DNA from: Oxalobacteraceae bacterium
GTDB lineage: Bacteria > Pseudomonadota > Gammaproteobacteria > Burkholderiales > Burkholderiaceae_D
Length of the DNA stretch: 38,238 nucleotides
Assembly: GCA_013284265.1 (NCBI GenBank)
Contig: JABTBR010000060.1
Location: forward strand, 1 to 38,238
Direction of reading: 5' to 3'
The notes under the pieces: generated by a model
The model's input: the letters and a program-made list of their open reading frames with translations, nothing else
Told to the model about the DNA's origin: nothing
Databases searched by the model: none
Position numbers and translations under genes: made by a program
Shown here: positions 31,363 to 38,238 of the stretch, in pieces
Position numbering within the stretch: position 1 is the stretch's first letter
Layout of the letters: each line of letters begins with the position of its first letter

Positions 31363-31645
31363 AGGGCTGATCGCGCTGGTAATACGGGATATGTAATTTT
31401 TCGAAGAATATTGTAATATTTCTTAACTCCAACTTATCTATATGCTACGATTGGATTTTTAGCAATCTGATGTCGCAGTGCAAGCCTTTCGTCAGCGGGA
31501 GACCTGCGCCAGCCAACCCAGCCAGCCGTCCGTTTCCGGACCAGCCAGCCATACGGATCGCCAGCCGGACTCCCTGCGGGAGCGCCAGCGTGGCCCGCGC
31601 CGATGCGCTATACAATGCGTTTGGGCGCGGCCAGCCGGGCCGCCC
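31363..31645. other. Intergenic region before the hemolysin III-like gene
   Basis: About 100 bases (31380-31470) are AT-rich and include the palindrome AATATTGTAATATT at 31407-31420. A small hairpin CTCCCTGCGGGAG lies near 31571. CTATACAAT at about 31607-31615 is a fair -10 box for the following gene, without a clear -35. No ORF in the stretch is supported. Confidence 0.4.
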
Positions 31646-32284
31646 ATGACCGCATCGGATCAGCACATGTATTACGGAGAACGTTTTAACAGCATCACCC
31701 ACACCGTCGGCGCCGTGCTGGCCGCGCTGGGCGGCACACTGCTCATCGTGCTGGCCGCCCGCAGCGGCGATCCATGGAAGGTGGTCAGCTTCAGCGTCTA
31801 TGCAGCCACGCTGCTGGCGCTGTACCTGACCTCCACGCTGTACCACAGCATCCGCGGTCCGGCCAAGGACGTGTGGCGCACGCTCGATTACTGCGCGATC
31901 TACCTGCTCATCGCCGGCAGCTACACGCCGTTTACGCTGGTCAGCCTGCGCCAAACGTGGGGCTGGTGGATGTTCGGCGCGGTATGGTCGCTGGCCCTGA
32001 TCGGCATCGCGCAGGAGATCTGGTACGCCAAGGGCGCCCGGGTTCTGTCGCTGGTGATCTATGTGCTGATGGGATGGCTGGGGGTGATTGCTGCCGGTCC
32101 GCTGATCTCGGCCCTGAGCTGGGACGGCTTTATGTGGTTGGCCGCGGGCGGTGTGCTGTACACCGGCGGCATCGGCTTTTATGCGACCGACCATAAACTA
32201 CGTCATGGTCACGGCGTATGGCACTTGTTTGTACTGGGTGGCAGTATCTGTCACTTCGGCGCGGTGCTGTTCTACGTGGCCTGA
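31646..32284 (+). CDS. Hemolysin III family membrane protein (YqfA/PAQR-like)
   Basis: A 212-residue protein with seven membrane segments. The family's hallmarks are present: GERFNSITHTVGAVLAALGG, then STLYHSIRGPAKDVWRTLDY with a conserved Ser and His, then IAGSYTPFTLV, and finally HGVWHLFVLGGSICHFGAVL with two His. These His and Asp residues form the presumed metal site shared with PAQR receptors. E. coli YqfA belongs here; the role is probably in membrane lipid or fluidity homeostasis, possibly hydrolytic, while the hemolysin name is historical. ATG 31646 is used, but ATG 31667 (MYYGERFN) is equally plausible since neither has a good ribosome site. Confidence 0.85.
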   Translation: MTASDQHMYYGERFNSITHTVGAVLAALGGTLLIVLAARSGDPWKVVSFSVYAATLLALYLTSTLYHSIRGPAKDVWRTLDYCAIYLLIAGSYTPFTLVSLRQTWGWWMFGAVWSLALIGIAQEIWYAKGARVLSLVIYVLMGWLGVIAAGPLISALSWDGFMWLAAGGVLYTGGIGFYATDHKLRHGHGVWHLFVLGGSICHFGAVLFYVA

Positions 32285-32319
32285 TTTTTACCGCGCCACG
32301 AGCGCACACCAGGAACACA

Positions 32320-33201
32320 GTGGATATCAATTCCGACGATTTAAAGATTTTTGTCACCGTCATCGACAGCGGCACCCTCAGCGCCGCCTCCGTCCATCTG
32401 GGCCAGACCACCTCCGGCGTGAGCCGCGCGCTGTCGCGGCTGGAGGACAAGCTGTCGACCTCGCTGCTCACGCGCACCACCCGGCGCATGGAGCTGACCG
32501 AGGAAGGGCAGTTATTCCTGCAGCAGGCGCGCCAGATCCTGGCGGCCATGGAGGAAGCCGAGGAGACCATCCGCATCCGCCGCCAGAAACCGGCCGGCCG
32601 CCTGTCGATCGACGCCGCCTCGCCCTTCATGCTCCATTGCGTGGTGCCGCATGTGGCCGAATTCCGCGAGATGTATCCGGACATCCGCCTCGAATTGAGC
32701 AGCAACGACCAGATCGCCGACCTGATCGAACACCGCACCGATGTGGCCATCCGCATCGGCACGCTGAGCGACTCCACCCTGCACGCGCGCGCCCTCAGTT
32801 CCAGCCCGCTGCATGTGCTGGCCAGTCCGGAATACCTGGCGCGCAATGGCCGCCCGGTGGCGCCGGAAGACCTGGCCGCGCATACCCTGCTTGGTTTCGC
32901 GCAGTACGAGCAGGGCAATACCTGGCCGCTGCATCACCAGACCGGCAACAGCCTGCAAATCAGCCCGGTGCTGACGGCCTCCAGCGGCGAAACCCTGCGC
33001 CAGCTGGCGCTGGCGGGGCAGGGCATCGTCTGCCTGGCGGACTTCATGACGCGCGCCGACATCGCCGCCGGCCGCCTGGTGCGGGTGCTGGAAGACAGTT
33101 ATACCGGCTTCCGCCAGCCTATCCACGCGGTGTATTACCGCAATACCCAGCTGGCCCAGCGTATCAGCTGTTTCCTGGAATTCCTGCAGCAAAAACTCTG
33201 A
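32320..33201 (+). CDS. LysR family transcriptional regulator
   Basis: A 293-residue regulator. The N-terminal winged helix (1-60) reads DLKIFVTVIDSGTLSAASVH, then TTSGVSRALSRLEDKLSTSL, then RTTRRMELTEEG, as in the LysR group close to DsdC/YafC-like regulators. The effector domain (about 90-290) has two alpha/beta subdomains (LSIDAASPFMLH, DVAIRIGTLSDSTLHAR). The start is GTG 32320, supported by AGGAACACA. It lies 35 bp after the hemolysin III-like gene in the same direction and could be read through from it. LysR proteins often act on a divergent gene, and there is none here, so the target is open. Confidence 0.9.
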   Translation: MDINSDDLKIFVTVIDSGTLSAASVHLGQTTSGVSRALSRLEDKLSTSLLTRTTRRMELTEEGQLFLQQARQILAAMEEAEETIRIRRQKPAGRLSIDAASPFMLHCVVPHVAEFREMYPDIRLELSSNDQIADLIEHRTDVAIRIGTLSDSTLHARALSSSPLHVLASPEYLARNGRPVAPEDLAAHTLLGFAQYEQGNTWPLHHQTGNSLQISPVLTASSGETLRQLALAGQGIVCLADFMTRADIAAGRLVRVLEDSYTGFRQPIHAVYYRNTQLAQRISCFLEFLQQKL

Positions 33202-33392
33202 CAGGCCGGGAAAAACGGCATTGGAAGATTGTGTGCGCTGGCGTACGGTGCATTGAGCGGGGCAGCCTTACACTGGATTTGCGTGATTGATGCGCGTCGC
33301 AAAAAAGCAGCGATGGCGGCTCGTCAGCAGGTGAGCCGGTAGCCTCAAGTACCGGCACCAATTCCCGACGAAGTCAACGCTGCGAGGACATC

Positions 33393-33554
33393 ATGGCACA
33401 GACTAACCACCCTTCGAAGTACCTGGTGCGCGCCTATCTGGAGCGCCGTACGCACGAAGTCAAACCACCTCCAACGCCGGAAGAAATCCGCCGCCAGCTA
33501 GGATGGGGTTTGCTGATGTTCGACCAGAAGGTGGCCAACGGCGGCCGTTCTTAA
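33393..33554 (+). CDS. Small protein of unknown function
   Basis: A 53-residue ORF (MAQTNHPSKYLVRAYLERRT at the start, then a Pro-rich EVKPPPTPEEI and the ending GGRS). The ribosome site GCGAGGACATC precedes the ATG. I do not recognise a family. The PTPEEIRRQLGWGLL segment looks like an amphipathic helix. It is probably co-transcribed with the next small ORF 18 bp downstream. The 190 bp between the LysR stop and this start show no other gene. Confidence 0.65.
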   Translation: MAQTNHPSKYLVRAYLERRTHEVKPPPTPEEIRRQLGWGLLMFDQKVANGGRS

Positions 33555-33572
33555 ACACCACAGGAGATAGCG

Positions 33573-33740
33573 ATGACCAACCGTATCGGCAATAAAAACG
33601 TGGCGCACCAGCGCAGCAAGGCGGAGAAACAGCGCATCAAGCAGGACAATGTGGCGCGCGAGGCAGTCAAGCGTGCCGCCGCCGTGGCCAAGTATCGCAA
33701 CGCCATCAAGGGCCGGCCGGAAACGGCGCCCGCCGCCTGA
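33573..33740 (+). CDS. Small highly charged protein of unknown function
   Basis: A 55-residue ORF with a strong ribosome site (CAGGAGATAGCG). The composition is very basic and Ala-rich: NKNVAHQRSKAEKQRIKQDN then AREAVKRAAAVAKYRNAIKG, likely one long charged helix. It could bind nucleic acid or another protein. It pairs with the upstream small ORF and is closed by a strong terminator 36 bp later, which supports the two as a real short transcription unit. Confidence 0.65.
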   Translation: MTNRIGNKNVAHQRSKAEKQRIKQDNVAREAVKRAAAVAKYRNAIKGRPETAPAA

Positions 33741-33776
33741 TACGGTATCTAGTTACGCCGGAAACAAGTTAAAGCG

Positions 33777-33811
33777 CACCCCGCGAGACAATGGTCTTGC
33801 GGGGTGTTTTT
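33777..33811 (+). terminator. Rho-independent terminator
   Basis: CACCCCGCGAGAC and GTCTTGCGGGGTG form a 13-bp stem with one wobble pair and loop AATG, followed by five T. It closes the small-ORF unit. It is nearly symmetric and could also serve the convergent regulator gene, whose stop lies at 33815. Confidence 0.85.
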
Positions 33812-33814
33812 GTT

Positions 33815-34432
33815 TCAGTCTGCGCCGCGCAGCATCTGCGACAGGTACTGCGGCGTGATGCCCAGGAAGGAAGCGATGACCTTTTGCGAGATGCGGCGCT
33901 CCAGGCCAGGATATTCGCGGCGGAATTCGGCCAGCCGGTCCTGGGCCGAGGAATGGCTGCCCAGGCCGATGCGGCGGCTCTGGCGCACGATGCTCGCTTC
34001 GGCCGCCTTCAGATAATAGTCGCGCACGATGGCCTGCTCCTGCGTTACGCGCATCACCTCCTGCCAATCCATGCGGTGGCCTTCGACCGCCGTTTCGGCG
34101 ATCACGAAGTGCTGGGCCGCGATGCCGGCGCGGGCCTGCAGCAGATCCTCGTGCGAGCCGGCCGCCTCGCCATCCATGGTGAAACGCAGCGTGACTTCGG
34201 CGCCGCTTTCGGTGATGAAGCCGTTGCGGGTCACGCCGCGGAAGATCCAGTACATCCATTGCGCCGGCGTGCCGCTGCGCTGCAGGAACTCGCCCTTGCG
34301 CAAGGAAACCGGAACCGCCAGCGGCGCCAGCGCCAGGGTCACCGCGTCGAACGCCGCCTCGCTGACGCCAAAGCGCTGCGCGGTGGCGCGCCGGTAAGGC
34401 TCTCTTTGTGCGATATATGCGTGATTCATCAT
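33815..34432 (-). CDS. Crp/Fnr family transcriptional regulator
   Basis: A 205-residue regulator. Residues about 30-120 form a cyclic-nucleotide-binding-type barrel (LRKGEFLQRSGTPAQWMYWI, then RGVTRNGFITESGAEVTLRF, FTMDGEAAGS). The consensus cAMP contacts are not kept, so the ligand may differ or be absent. The C-terminal helix-turn-helix reads RRISQKVIASFLGITPQYLS followed by QMLRG. This layout matches the Crp/Fnr-type regulators common in Bacteroidetes and Oxalobacteraceae. The start is ATG 34432, or 34429; a longer frame to 34516 has no ribosome site. It is divergent from the cheA-like operon, 217 bp apart, and could regulate it. Confidence 0.8.
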   Translation of the reverse strand: MMNHAYIAQREPYRRATAQRFGVSEAAFDAVTLALAPLAVPVSLRKGEFLQRSGTPAQWMYWIFRGVTRNGFITESGAEVTLRFTMDGEAAGSHEDLLQARAGIAAQHFVIAETAVEGHRMDWQEVMRVTQEQAIVRDYYLKAAEASIVRQSRRIGLGSHSSAQDRLAEFRREYPGLERRISQKVIASFLGITPQYLSQMLRGAD

Positions 34433-34541
34433 GAATGTTCGCAAGTCTGTCGGAAAACCCGGGTTTGCATGCCGATCCGCAAACGGACGGCCTGTTGTGG
34501 ATACGCCCTCAAACAAATATTTAACTTCAATCTTAAACTAG

Positions 34542-34574
34542 TTGAAGTAGTTCCGTCAGGAATATTCCTATACT
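34542..34574 (+). promoter_or_regulatory. Possible promoter and palindrome before the cheA-like operon
   Basis: A good -10 box TATACT lies at 34569-34574. TTGAAG at 34542-34547 is 21 bp upstream, too far for an ideal -35. The perfect palindrome GGAATATTCC (34559-34568) touches the -10 box and could be an operator. The surrounding 100 bases are AT-rich. Confidence 0.35.
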
Positions 34575-34649
34575 GCAATTACTCCTCACATCTTGCTCTG
34601 CGGCATCGTTTTGCTTGTTCGCCGCAGCGCAGTCCCTCTCAGGTGCCCG

Positions 34650-35867
34650 ATGACCCAGCTTGTTAGCCCAGACCAGGAACGTCCCGCCGACGCCAAGACC
34701 CAGGAAAACCGCTCGATCCGCGTCGATTCCGACAAGCTCGACCGTCTGATCGATCTGGTGGGCGAATTGATCATCGCCGGTGCCCGTACCAGCATGCTGG
34801 GCCGGCAGCTGCACAACGCCCAGTTGCAGGAGTCGACCTCGACCTTGGCGGGCCTGGTCGAGGACGTGCGCGACGCCGCGCTGGAACTGCGCATGGTGAA
34901 AATCGGCGCCACCTTCAAGCGCTTCCAGCGCGTGGTGCACGACGTGGCGCGCGAACTGGGCAAGGATATCGTCCTGCAAATCGACGGCGAGGACGCGGAA
35001 CTGGACAAGACAGTGGTGGAAAAGATCGGCGATCCCTTGATGCATCTGATGCGCAACGCCATGGACCACGGCATCGAAGCGGCCGGGTTGCGGGTGGCGG
35101 CGGGCAAGCCGGCGCAGGGCATGATACGGCTGAACGCCTTCCATGAATCGGGCAGCATCGTCATCGAGCTCAGCGACGATGGCGGCGGCCTGCGCAAGGA
35201 GCGCATCCTGGCCAAGGCCGTCGAGCGCGGACTGGTCGACCCCGAACGCAAGCTGAGCGATACCGACATCTACAACCTGGTGTTCGAGGCCGGCTTCTCC
35301 ACCGCCGAGCAGGTCAGCAATCTGTCCGGCCGCGGCGTGGGCATGGATGTGGTCAGGCGCAATATCACGGCGCTGCGCGGCAGCGTCGACCTCGCCAGCA
35401 CCGAAGGGCAGGGTACCACGGTGACGGTGCGCCTGCCGCTGACCCTGGCCATCATCGACGGCTTCCAGGTGCAGGCCGGCGGCGCGGTGTTCGTGATCCC
35501 GCTCGACATGATAGAGGAATGTATCGAATACGCGGCCGAACCGGGCCAGGACTACGGCAATCTGCGCGGCCAGGTGCTGCCGCTGATTGGCTTGCGCGCG
35601 CTGGCCGGCGTGCGCGGCGGCGCGGTGCGGCGCGAAAGCATCGTCGTGCTGAAGTACGGCAGCCAGCGCGCGGGGCTGGTGGTCGACCTGCTGCTGGGCG
35701 AATGCCAGACCGTGATCAAGCCGCTCAGCCACATCTTCAATCAGGTCCGCTGCGTCAGCGGTTCGACCATTCTGGGCAGCGGCGAAGTGGCGCTGATACT
35801 CGATATCGCCGCCGTCATGGAGGCCGCCTGCGGCACGGCGCAGTCCGCGCCGCTGCTGGCCGCCTGA
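34650..35867 (+). CDS. CheA-like histidine kinase lacking the P1 (HPt) and P2 domains
   Basis: A 405-residue protein that begins directly at the CheA dimerisation domain. P3 (about 20-85) has SIRVDSDKLDRLIDLVGELI. The P4 ATPase (about 90-260) is intact: N-box DPLMHLMRNAMDHGIE (128-143), G1 SDDGGGL, and GFSTAEQVSNLSGRGVGMDV. P5, the CheW-like coupling domain, covers about 265-395. Full CheA is roughly 650-750 residues and starts with an HPt domain whose His is phosphorylated; no such His domain is present, and the upstream DNA is AT-rich intergenic sequence without a remnant. It should bind ATP and couple to receptors but must phosphorylate an HPt protein in trans. Downstream are a receptor and CheW. 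A Shine-Dalgarno-like CAGGTG precedes ATG 34650. Confidence 0.88.
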   Translation: MTQLVSPDQERPADAKTQENRSIRVDSDKLDRLIDLVGELIIAGARTSMLGRQLHNAQLQESTSTLAGLVEDVRDAALELRMVKIGATFKRFQRVVHDVARELGKDIVLQIDGEDAELDKTVVEKIGDPLMHLMRNAMDHGIEAAGLRVAAGKPAQGMIRLNAFHESGSIVIELSDDGGGLRKERILAKAVERGLVDPERKLSDTDIYNLVFEAGFSTAEQVSNLSGRGVGMDVVRRNITALRGSVDLASTEGQGTTVTVRLPLTLAIIDGFQVQAGGAVFVIPLDMIEECIEYAAEPGQDYGNLRGQVLPLIGLRALAGVRGGAVRRESIVVLKYGSQRAGLVVDLLLGECQTVIKPLSHIFNQVRCVSGSTILGSGEVALILDIAAVMEAACGTAQSAPLLAA

Positions 35868-35884
35868 GGCAGCCCACTGCAAGA

Positions 35885-35901
35885 CCTGCGCGCAGCGCAG
35901 G
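35885..35901 (+). other. Intercistronic hairpin between cheA-like and receptor genes
   Basis: CCTGCGC and GCGCAGG form a perfect 7-bp stem with a 3-base loop and no T run. It might stabilise or process the mRNA rather than terminate it. Confidence 0.35.
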
Positions 35902-35956
35902 CCAGCAAGGCACGGCAGCAACACAACAACCACGCTATAAGCAGAGGAGTCAACAC

Positions 35957-37633
35957 ATGTTTGCCAATCTCACCGTCAGGACCAAGATCATCGCCTTGAT
36001 CGTCACCGCCATCCTGGCCTTGTTGCTCGTCATGCTGATTGCCTTTGCGGGTCTGCGCAACCAGAGCGACATGCTGAACGAACTGGGCAAGAACCGCCTG
36101 CCCTCGGTGCAAAGCCTGCAGGTCATCAACGAGGCCCAGACCGCGCTGCGCTCGGCCAGCCGGGCCATCGATAGCCTGTCCCAGTATCCGGAACAGCACG
36201 AAGAGGTGGCCCAGCAGCTGAAGAACAAGCAGGCCGCCAACGAACGCGTCGCCAAGGCGCGCGCCGTGTATGAGCCGCTGCGCCAGGAGCCGGAGGAGGA
36301 GAAGGTCTGGAAGCAGTTCCTTACGGAGTGGGATGCATGGAAGCAGAACGATGGCGGCATCGACGAACTGGCCAACCAGATCCTGCGGGCCGATGCCGCC
36401 CACAAAAAAGAACTGTTTGTGCTGCTGCATAAGAAGCTGATCGACACCCGTCCCTCTTTCCGCGCGGCCGAGCAAACCCTGGACAAGCTGGTGGAGCTCA
36501 ATATCGGCTACGGCGACGACGCCAACAAGCAGGCCGACATCGCGTCGGCCAATGCGCAGCGCCAGATGGTGATCGCCTCGTCCGTCTCGCTGGCGCTGCT
36601 GGTCGTGCTGGGCACCTTTATCCTGATCGGTATCCTGCGCCAGCTGGGCGGCGACCCATCGTATGCGGCCGAGATCGTGCGCAAGGTGGCCGAGGGCGAC
36701 CTGACCGCCGCCGTCATCCTGAAAGCGGGCGACAGCACCAGCCTGCTGGCGGCGATGAAGACGATGATAGAAAAACTCTCGCATGTGGTGCAGGAAGTCA
36801 ACAACGGCGCCGAAGCGCTGGCCAGCGCCTCGGAGGAAGTGAGCGCCACCGCACAATCGCTGTCGCAGGCGGCCAGCGAACAGGCCGCCGGCACCGAGGA
36901 AACCAGCGCCTCGGTCGAACAGATGGCGGCCTCGATCTCGCAGAACACCGAAAACGCCAAGGTCACCGACGGTATCGCCAGCAAGGCCGCGCTGGAAGCG
37001 ACCGAGGGCGGCGAGGCGGTCAAGTCGACGGTGGCGGCGATGCAGCAGATCGCCAAGAAGATCAGCATCATCGACGACATCGCCTACCAGACCAATCTGC
37101 TGGCGCTGAACGCGGCGATCGAGGCGGCGCGCGCCGGCGAGCATGGCAAGGGCTTCGCCGTGGTCGCCGCCGAAGTGCGCAAGCTGGCCGAACGCAGCCA
37201 GGTGGCGGCCCAGGAAATCGAACAGGTCGCGTCCTCCAGCGTGGAGATGGCCGAGAAGGCCGGTCGCCTGCTCGACGAAATGGTGCCGAATATCCGCCGC
37301 ACCTCGAACCTGGTGCAGGAAATCACGGCCGCGTCGGAAGAACAGTCGGCCGGCGTGGGGCAGATCAACAGCGCGGTGACGCAGCTGAGCCAGACCACCC
37401 AGCAGAACGCCTCCAGTTCGGAGGAACTGGCGGCGACGGCCGAAGAGATGAGCAGCCAGGCCGAGCAGCTGCAACAGACCATGTCCTTCTTCAAGCTGAT
37501 GGGCGGTGCGCGCGATAGCTATTCGTCGCGCAAGCCGGCGCCCAAGCTGAAGCTGGCCAGCAGCTCGCGCACGCGCCTGCGCAAGATGGGAGAGACGAGC
37601 GAACCCGACGAGTCGCAATTCGTCAAATTCTAA
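35957..37633 (+). CDS. Methyl-accepting chemotaxis protein with periplasmic four-helix-bundle sensor
   Basis: A 558-residue chemoreceptor of classical layout. Membrane segment 1 is at about 10-32, a periplasmic all-helical sensor of the 4HB_MCP type at 33-200, and membrane segment 2 at about 204-226. HAMP follows (RQLGGDPSYAAEIVRKVAEG), then the long signalling coiled coil with the conserved tip AYQTNLLALNAAIEAARAGE. The GGDPxYA form of HAMP is common in betaproteobacterial receptors. The C-terminus ends DESQFVKF, without an NWETF-type CheR tether. ATG 35957 with GAGGAGTCAACAC is the start; the long open frame from 35519 runs over the kinase gene and was rejected. It is likely the dedicated input for the P1-less CheA and for CheW 9 bp downstream. 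Confidence 0.9.
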   Translation: MFANLTVRTKIIALIVTAILALLLVMLIAFAGLRNQSDMLNELGKNRLPSVQSLQVINEAQTALRSASRAIDSLSQYPEQHEEVAQQLKNKQAANERVAKARAVYEPLRQEPEEEKVWKQFLTEWDAWKQNDGGIDELANQILRADAAHKKELFVLLHKKLIDTRPSFRAAEQTLDKLVELNIGYGDDANKQADIASANAQRQMVIASSVSLALLVVLGTFILIGILRQLGGDPSYAAEIVRKVAEGDLTAAVILKAGDSTSLLAAMKTMIEKLSHVVQEVNNGAEALASASEEVSATAQSLSQAASEQAAGTEETSASVEQMAASISQNTENAKVTDGIASKAALEATEGGEAVKSTVAAMQQIAKKISIIDDIAYQTNLLALNAAIEAARAGEHGKGFAVVAAEVRKLAERSQVAAQEIEQVASSSVEMAEKAGRLLDEMVPNIRRTSNLVQEITAASEEQSAGVGQINSAVTQLSQTTQQNASSSEELAATAEEMSSQAEQLQQTMSFFKLMGGARDSYSSRKPAPKLKLASSSRTRLRKMGETSEPDESQFVKF

Positions 37634-37642
37634 GGAGCCGCC

Positions 37643-38170
37643 ATGAATGAACTGGCCACCACCGGCGGCGCGCCGGCGCATAGGGGACCGACGCAATTTC
37701 TCACCTTCATGCTCGGTGCCGAGATGTTCGCCATGGGCATCCTGGCGGTAAAGGAGATCATCGAATACAGCGGGGTGACGGAGGTGCCGCAGATGCCGGC
37801 CTGTATCAGTGGCGTCATCAATCTGCGCGGCGCCGCCGTGCCGGTGATGGATCTGGCGCGCCGGCTGGAACGCAAGCCGTCGGCATTGACCAAGCGCAGT
37901 TGCATCATCGTCGTCGAAGCCGGCAGCGACGATGAACGGCTGGTGATCGGCGTGCTGGTCGATGCCGTCAACGCGGTGCTCGACATTCCCGCCGCCGACA
38001 TTGAGCCGCCGCCAAGCTTCGGCGCAAAGGTGCGCGCCGATCTGCTGGTGGGCATAGGCAAGGTCGCCGGCCAGTTCGTGCTGCTGCTGGACGTGGCGCC
38101 GGTGGTGTCCTCGGCCGAGATCGCGACGCTGGCTGTGGCGGTGCCGGAGCTGGAGGCCGAACTGTCCTGA
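37643..38170 (+). CDS. cheW: CheW-type chemotaxis coupling protein
   Basis: A 175-residue CheW domain protein linking receptors to CheA. The conserved core is QFLTFMLGAEMFAMGILAVK, EIIEYSGVTEVPQMPACISG, VINLRGAAVPVMDLARRL and the late VGIGKVAGQFVLLLDV. It starts 9 bp after the receptor gene with AAGGAGCCGCC upstream. It is the last gene in the window; the sequence after 38170 enters a repeat, so further chemotaxis genes could lie beyond the edge. Confidence 0.9.
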   Translation: MNELATTGGAPAHRGPTQFLTFMLGAEMFAMGILAVKEIIEYSGVTEVPQMPACISGVINLRGAAVPVMDLARRLERKPSALTKRSCIIVVEAGSDDERLVIGVLVDAVNAVLDIPAADIEPPPSFGAKVRADLLVGIGKVAGQFVLLLDVAPVVSSAEIATLAVAVPELEAELS

Positions 38171-38208
38171 TGCGGTCGGTCGGGAGCGGCATTAAGCATG
38201 CCGATGGC

Positions 38209-38238
38209 GCTTTTAGAACCCACGGCAAAGAGCCGGGG
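38209..38238 (+). repeat. Start of another hairpin-repeat copy at the right edge
   Basis: TTTTAGAACCCACGGCAAAG continues as AGCCGGGG and is cut by the window end. It is the same element as at the left edge, in opposite orientation. Confidence 0.8.

Noticed and set aside
31478..31645. N-terminal extension of the hemolysin III-like protein
   Set aside because: The residues are Arg/Ser/Pro-rich and unlike the family start, and the best -10 box lies inside the extension.
33815..34516. Longer form of the Crp/Fnr-type regulator
   Set aside because: The extra 28 residues have no ribosome site before them and do not look like part of the fold; the double ATG at 34432/34429 fits better.
35741..37696. 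Very long minus-strand open frame opposite the receptor gene
   Set aside because: Its translation is His/Gln/Arg-rich and matches nothing; it is the expected shadow of a high-GC gene with clear chemoreceptor motifs on the plus strand.

Overview
The window is high-GC DNA packed with ordinary bacterial genes. The combination points to a betaproteobacterium of the family Oxalobacteraceae (Massilia/Duganella/Janthinobacterium-like): a PEP-CTERM protein, several chemoreceptor genes, two sugar-type ABC importers, a large TonB-dependent receptor, and many copies of a long GC-rich intergenic hairpin repeat. This placement is inferred from gene content and style, not from a marker gene. No rRNA, tRNA, prophage, transposase or CRISPR array was seen.

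Layout, left to right. 1-6943: an alpha/beta hydrolase, then a ribose-type (CUT2-like) ABC importer (binding protein, double ATPase, two permeases) whose ATPase and permease genes are separated by a copy of the intergenic repeat, then a 2,4-dienoyl-CoA-reductase-like SDR. 7184-8781: a small coupled ORF and a chemoreceptor with its Cache domain at the C-terminus. 8788-9994 (minus): a small basic protein and a PanE/ApbA-type reductase. 10284-14543: a complete CUT1 sugar importer with an internal terminator/attenuator after the binding protein. 14613-16505: a membrane protein with a degenerate receiver domain, and a flavin-reductase-like protein. 16650-20032: L-asparaginase, a small lipoprotein, APS kinase, and a PEP-CTERM protein next to a 32-bp tandem repeat array. 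20267-26712: a six-gene lipid module. 26832-31275 (minus): TonB receptor, an M56-M23 fusion protease and its BlaI-type repressor with two clear operators. 31646-34432: hemolysin III-like protein, LysR regulator, two tiny ORFs, Crp/Fnr-type regulator. 34650-38170: a CheA-like kinase without the phosphotransfer domain, a chemoreceptor, and CheW.

The most interesting candidate system is the lipid module. It holds counterparts of the four poorly characterised E. coli genes ynbA, ynbB, ynbC and ynbD: CDP-alcohol phosphatidyltransferase, CDP-diglyceride synthase, alpha/beta hydrolase-methyltransferase, and PAP2-dual-specificity phosphatase. They are rearranged into convergent pairs, with a divergent patatin-like protein and an SDR added. 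Together they look like a parallel version of the CdsA-PgsA-PGP phosphatase route making and decorating an unknown phospholipid. Several members have altered active sites. Other notable points are the P1-less CheA operon, the chemoreceptor with a C-terminal cytoplasmic Cache domain, the membrane-module/receiver fusion, and the BlaI/M56-M23 circuit.

Both window ends fall inside copies of the same repeat in opposite orientation, so the window may be a contig that broke at repeats. Anything beyond CheW, for example an HPt protein, CheY, CheR or CheB, cannot be seen.
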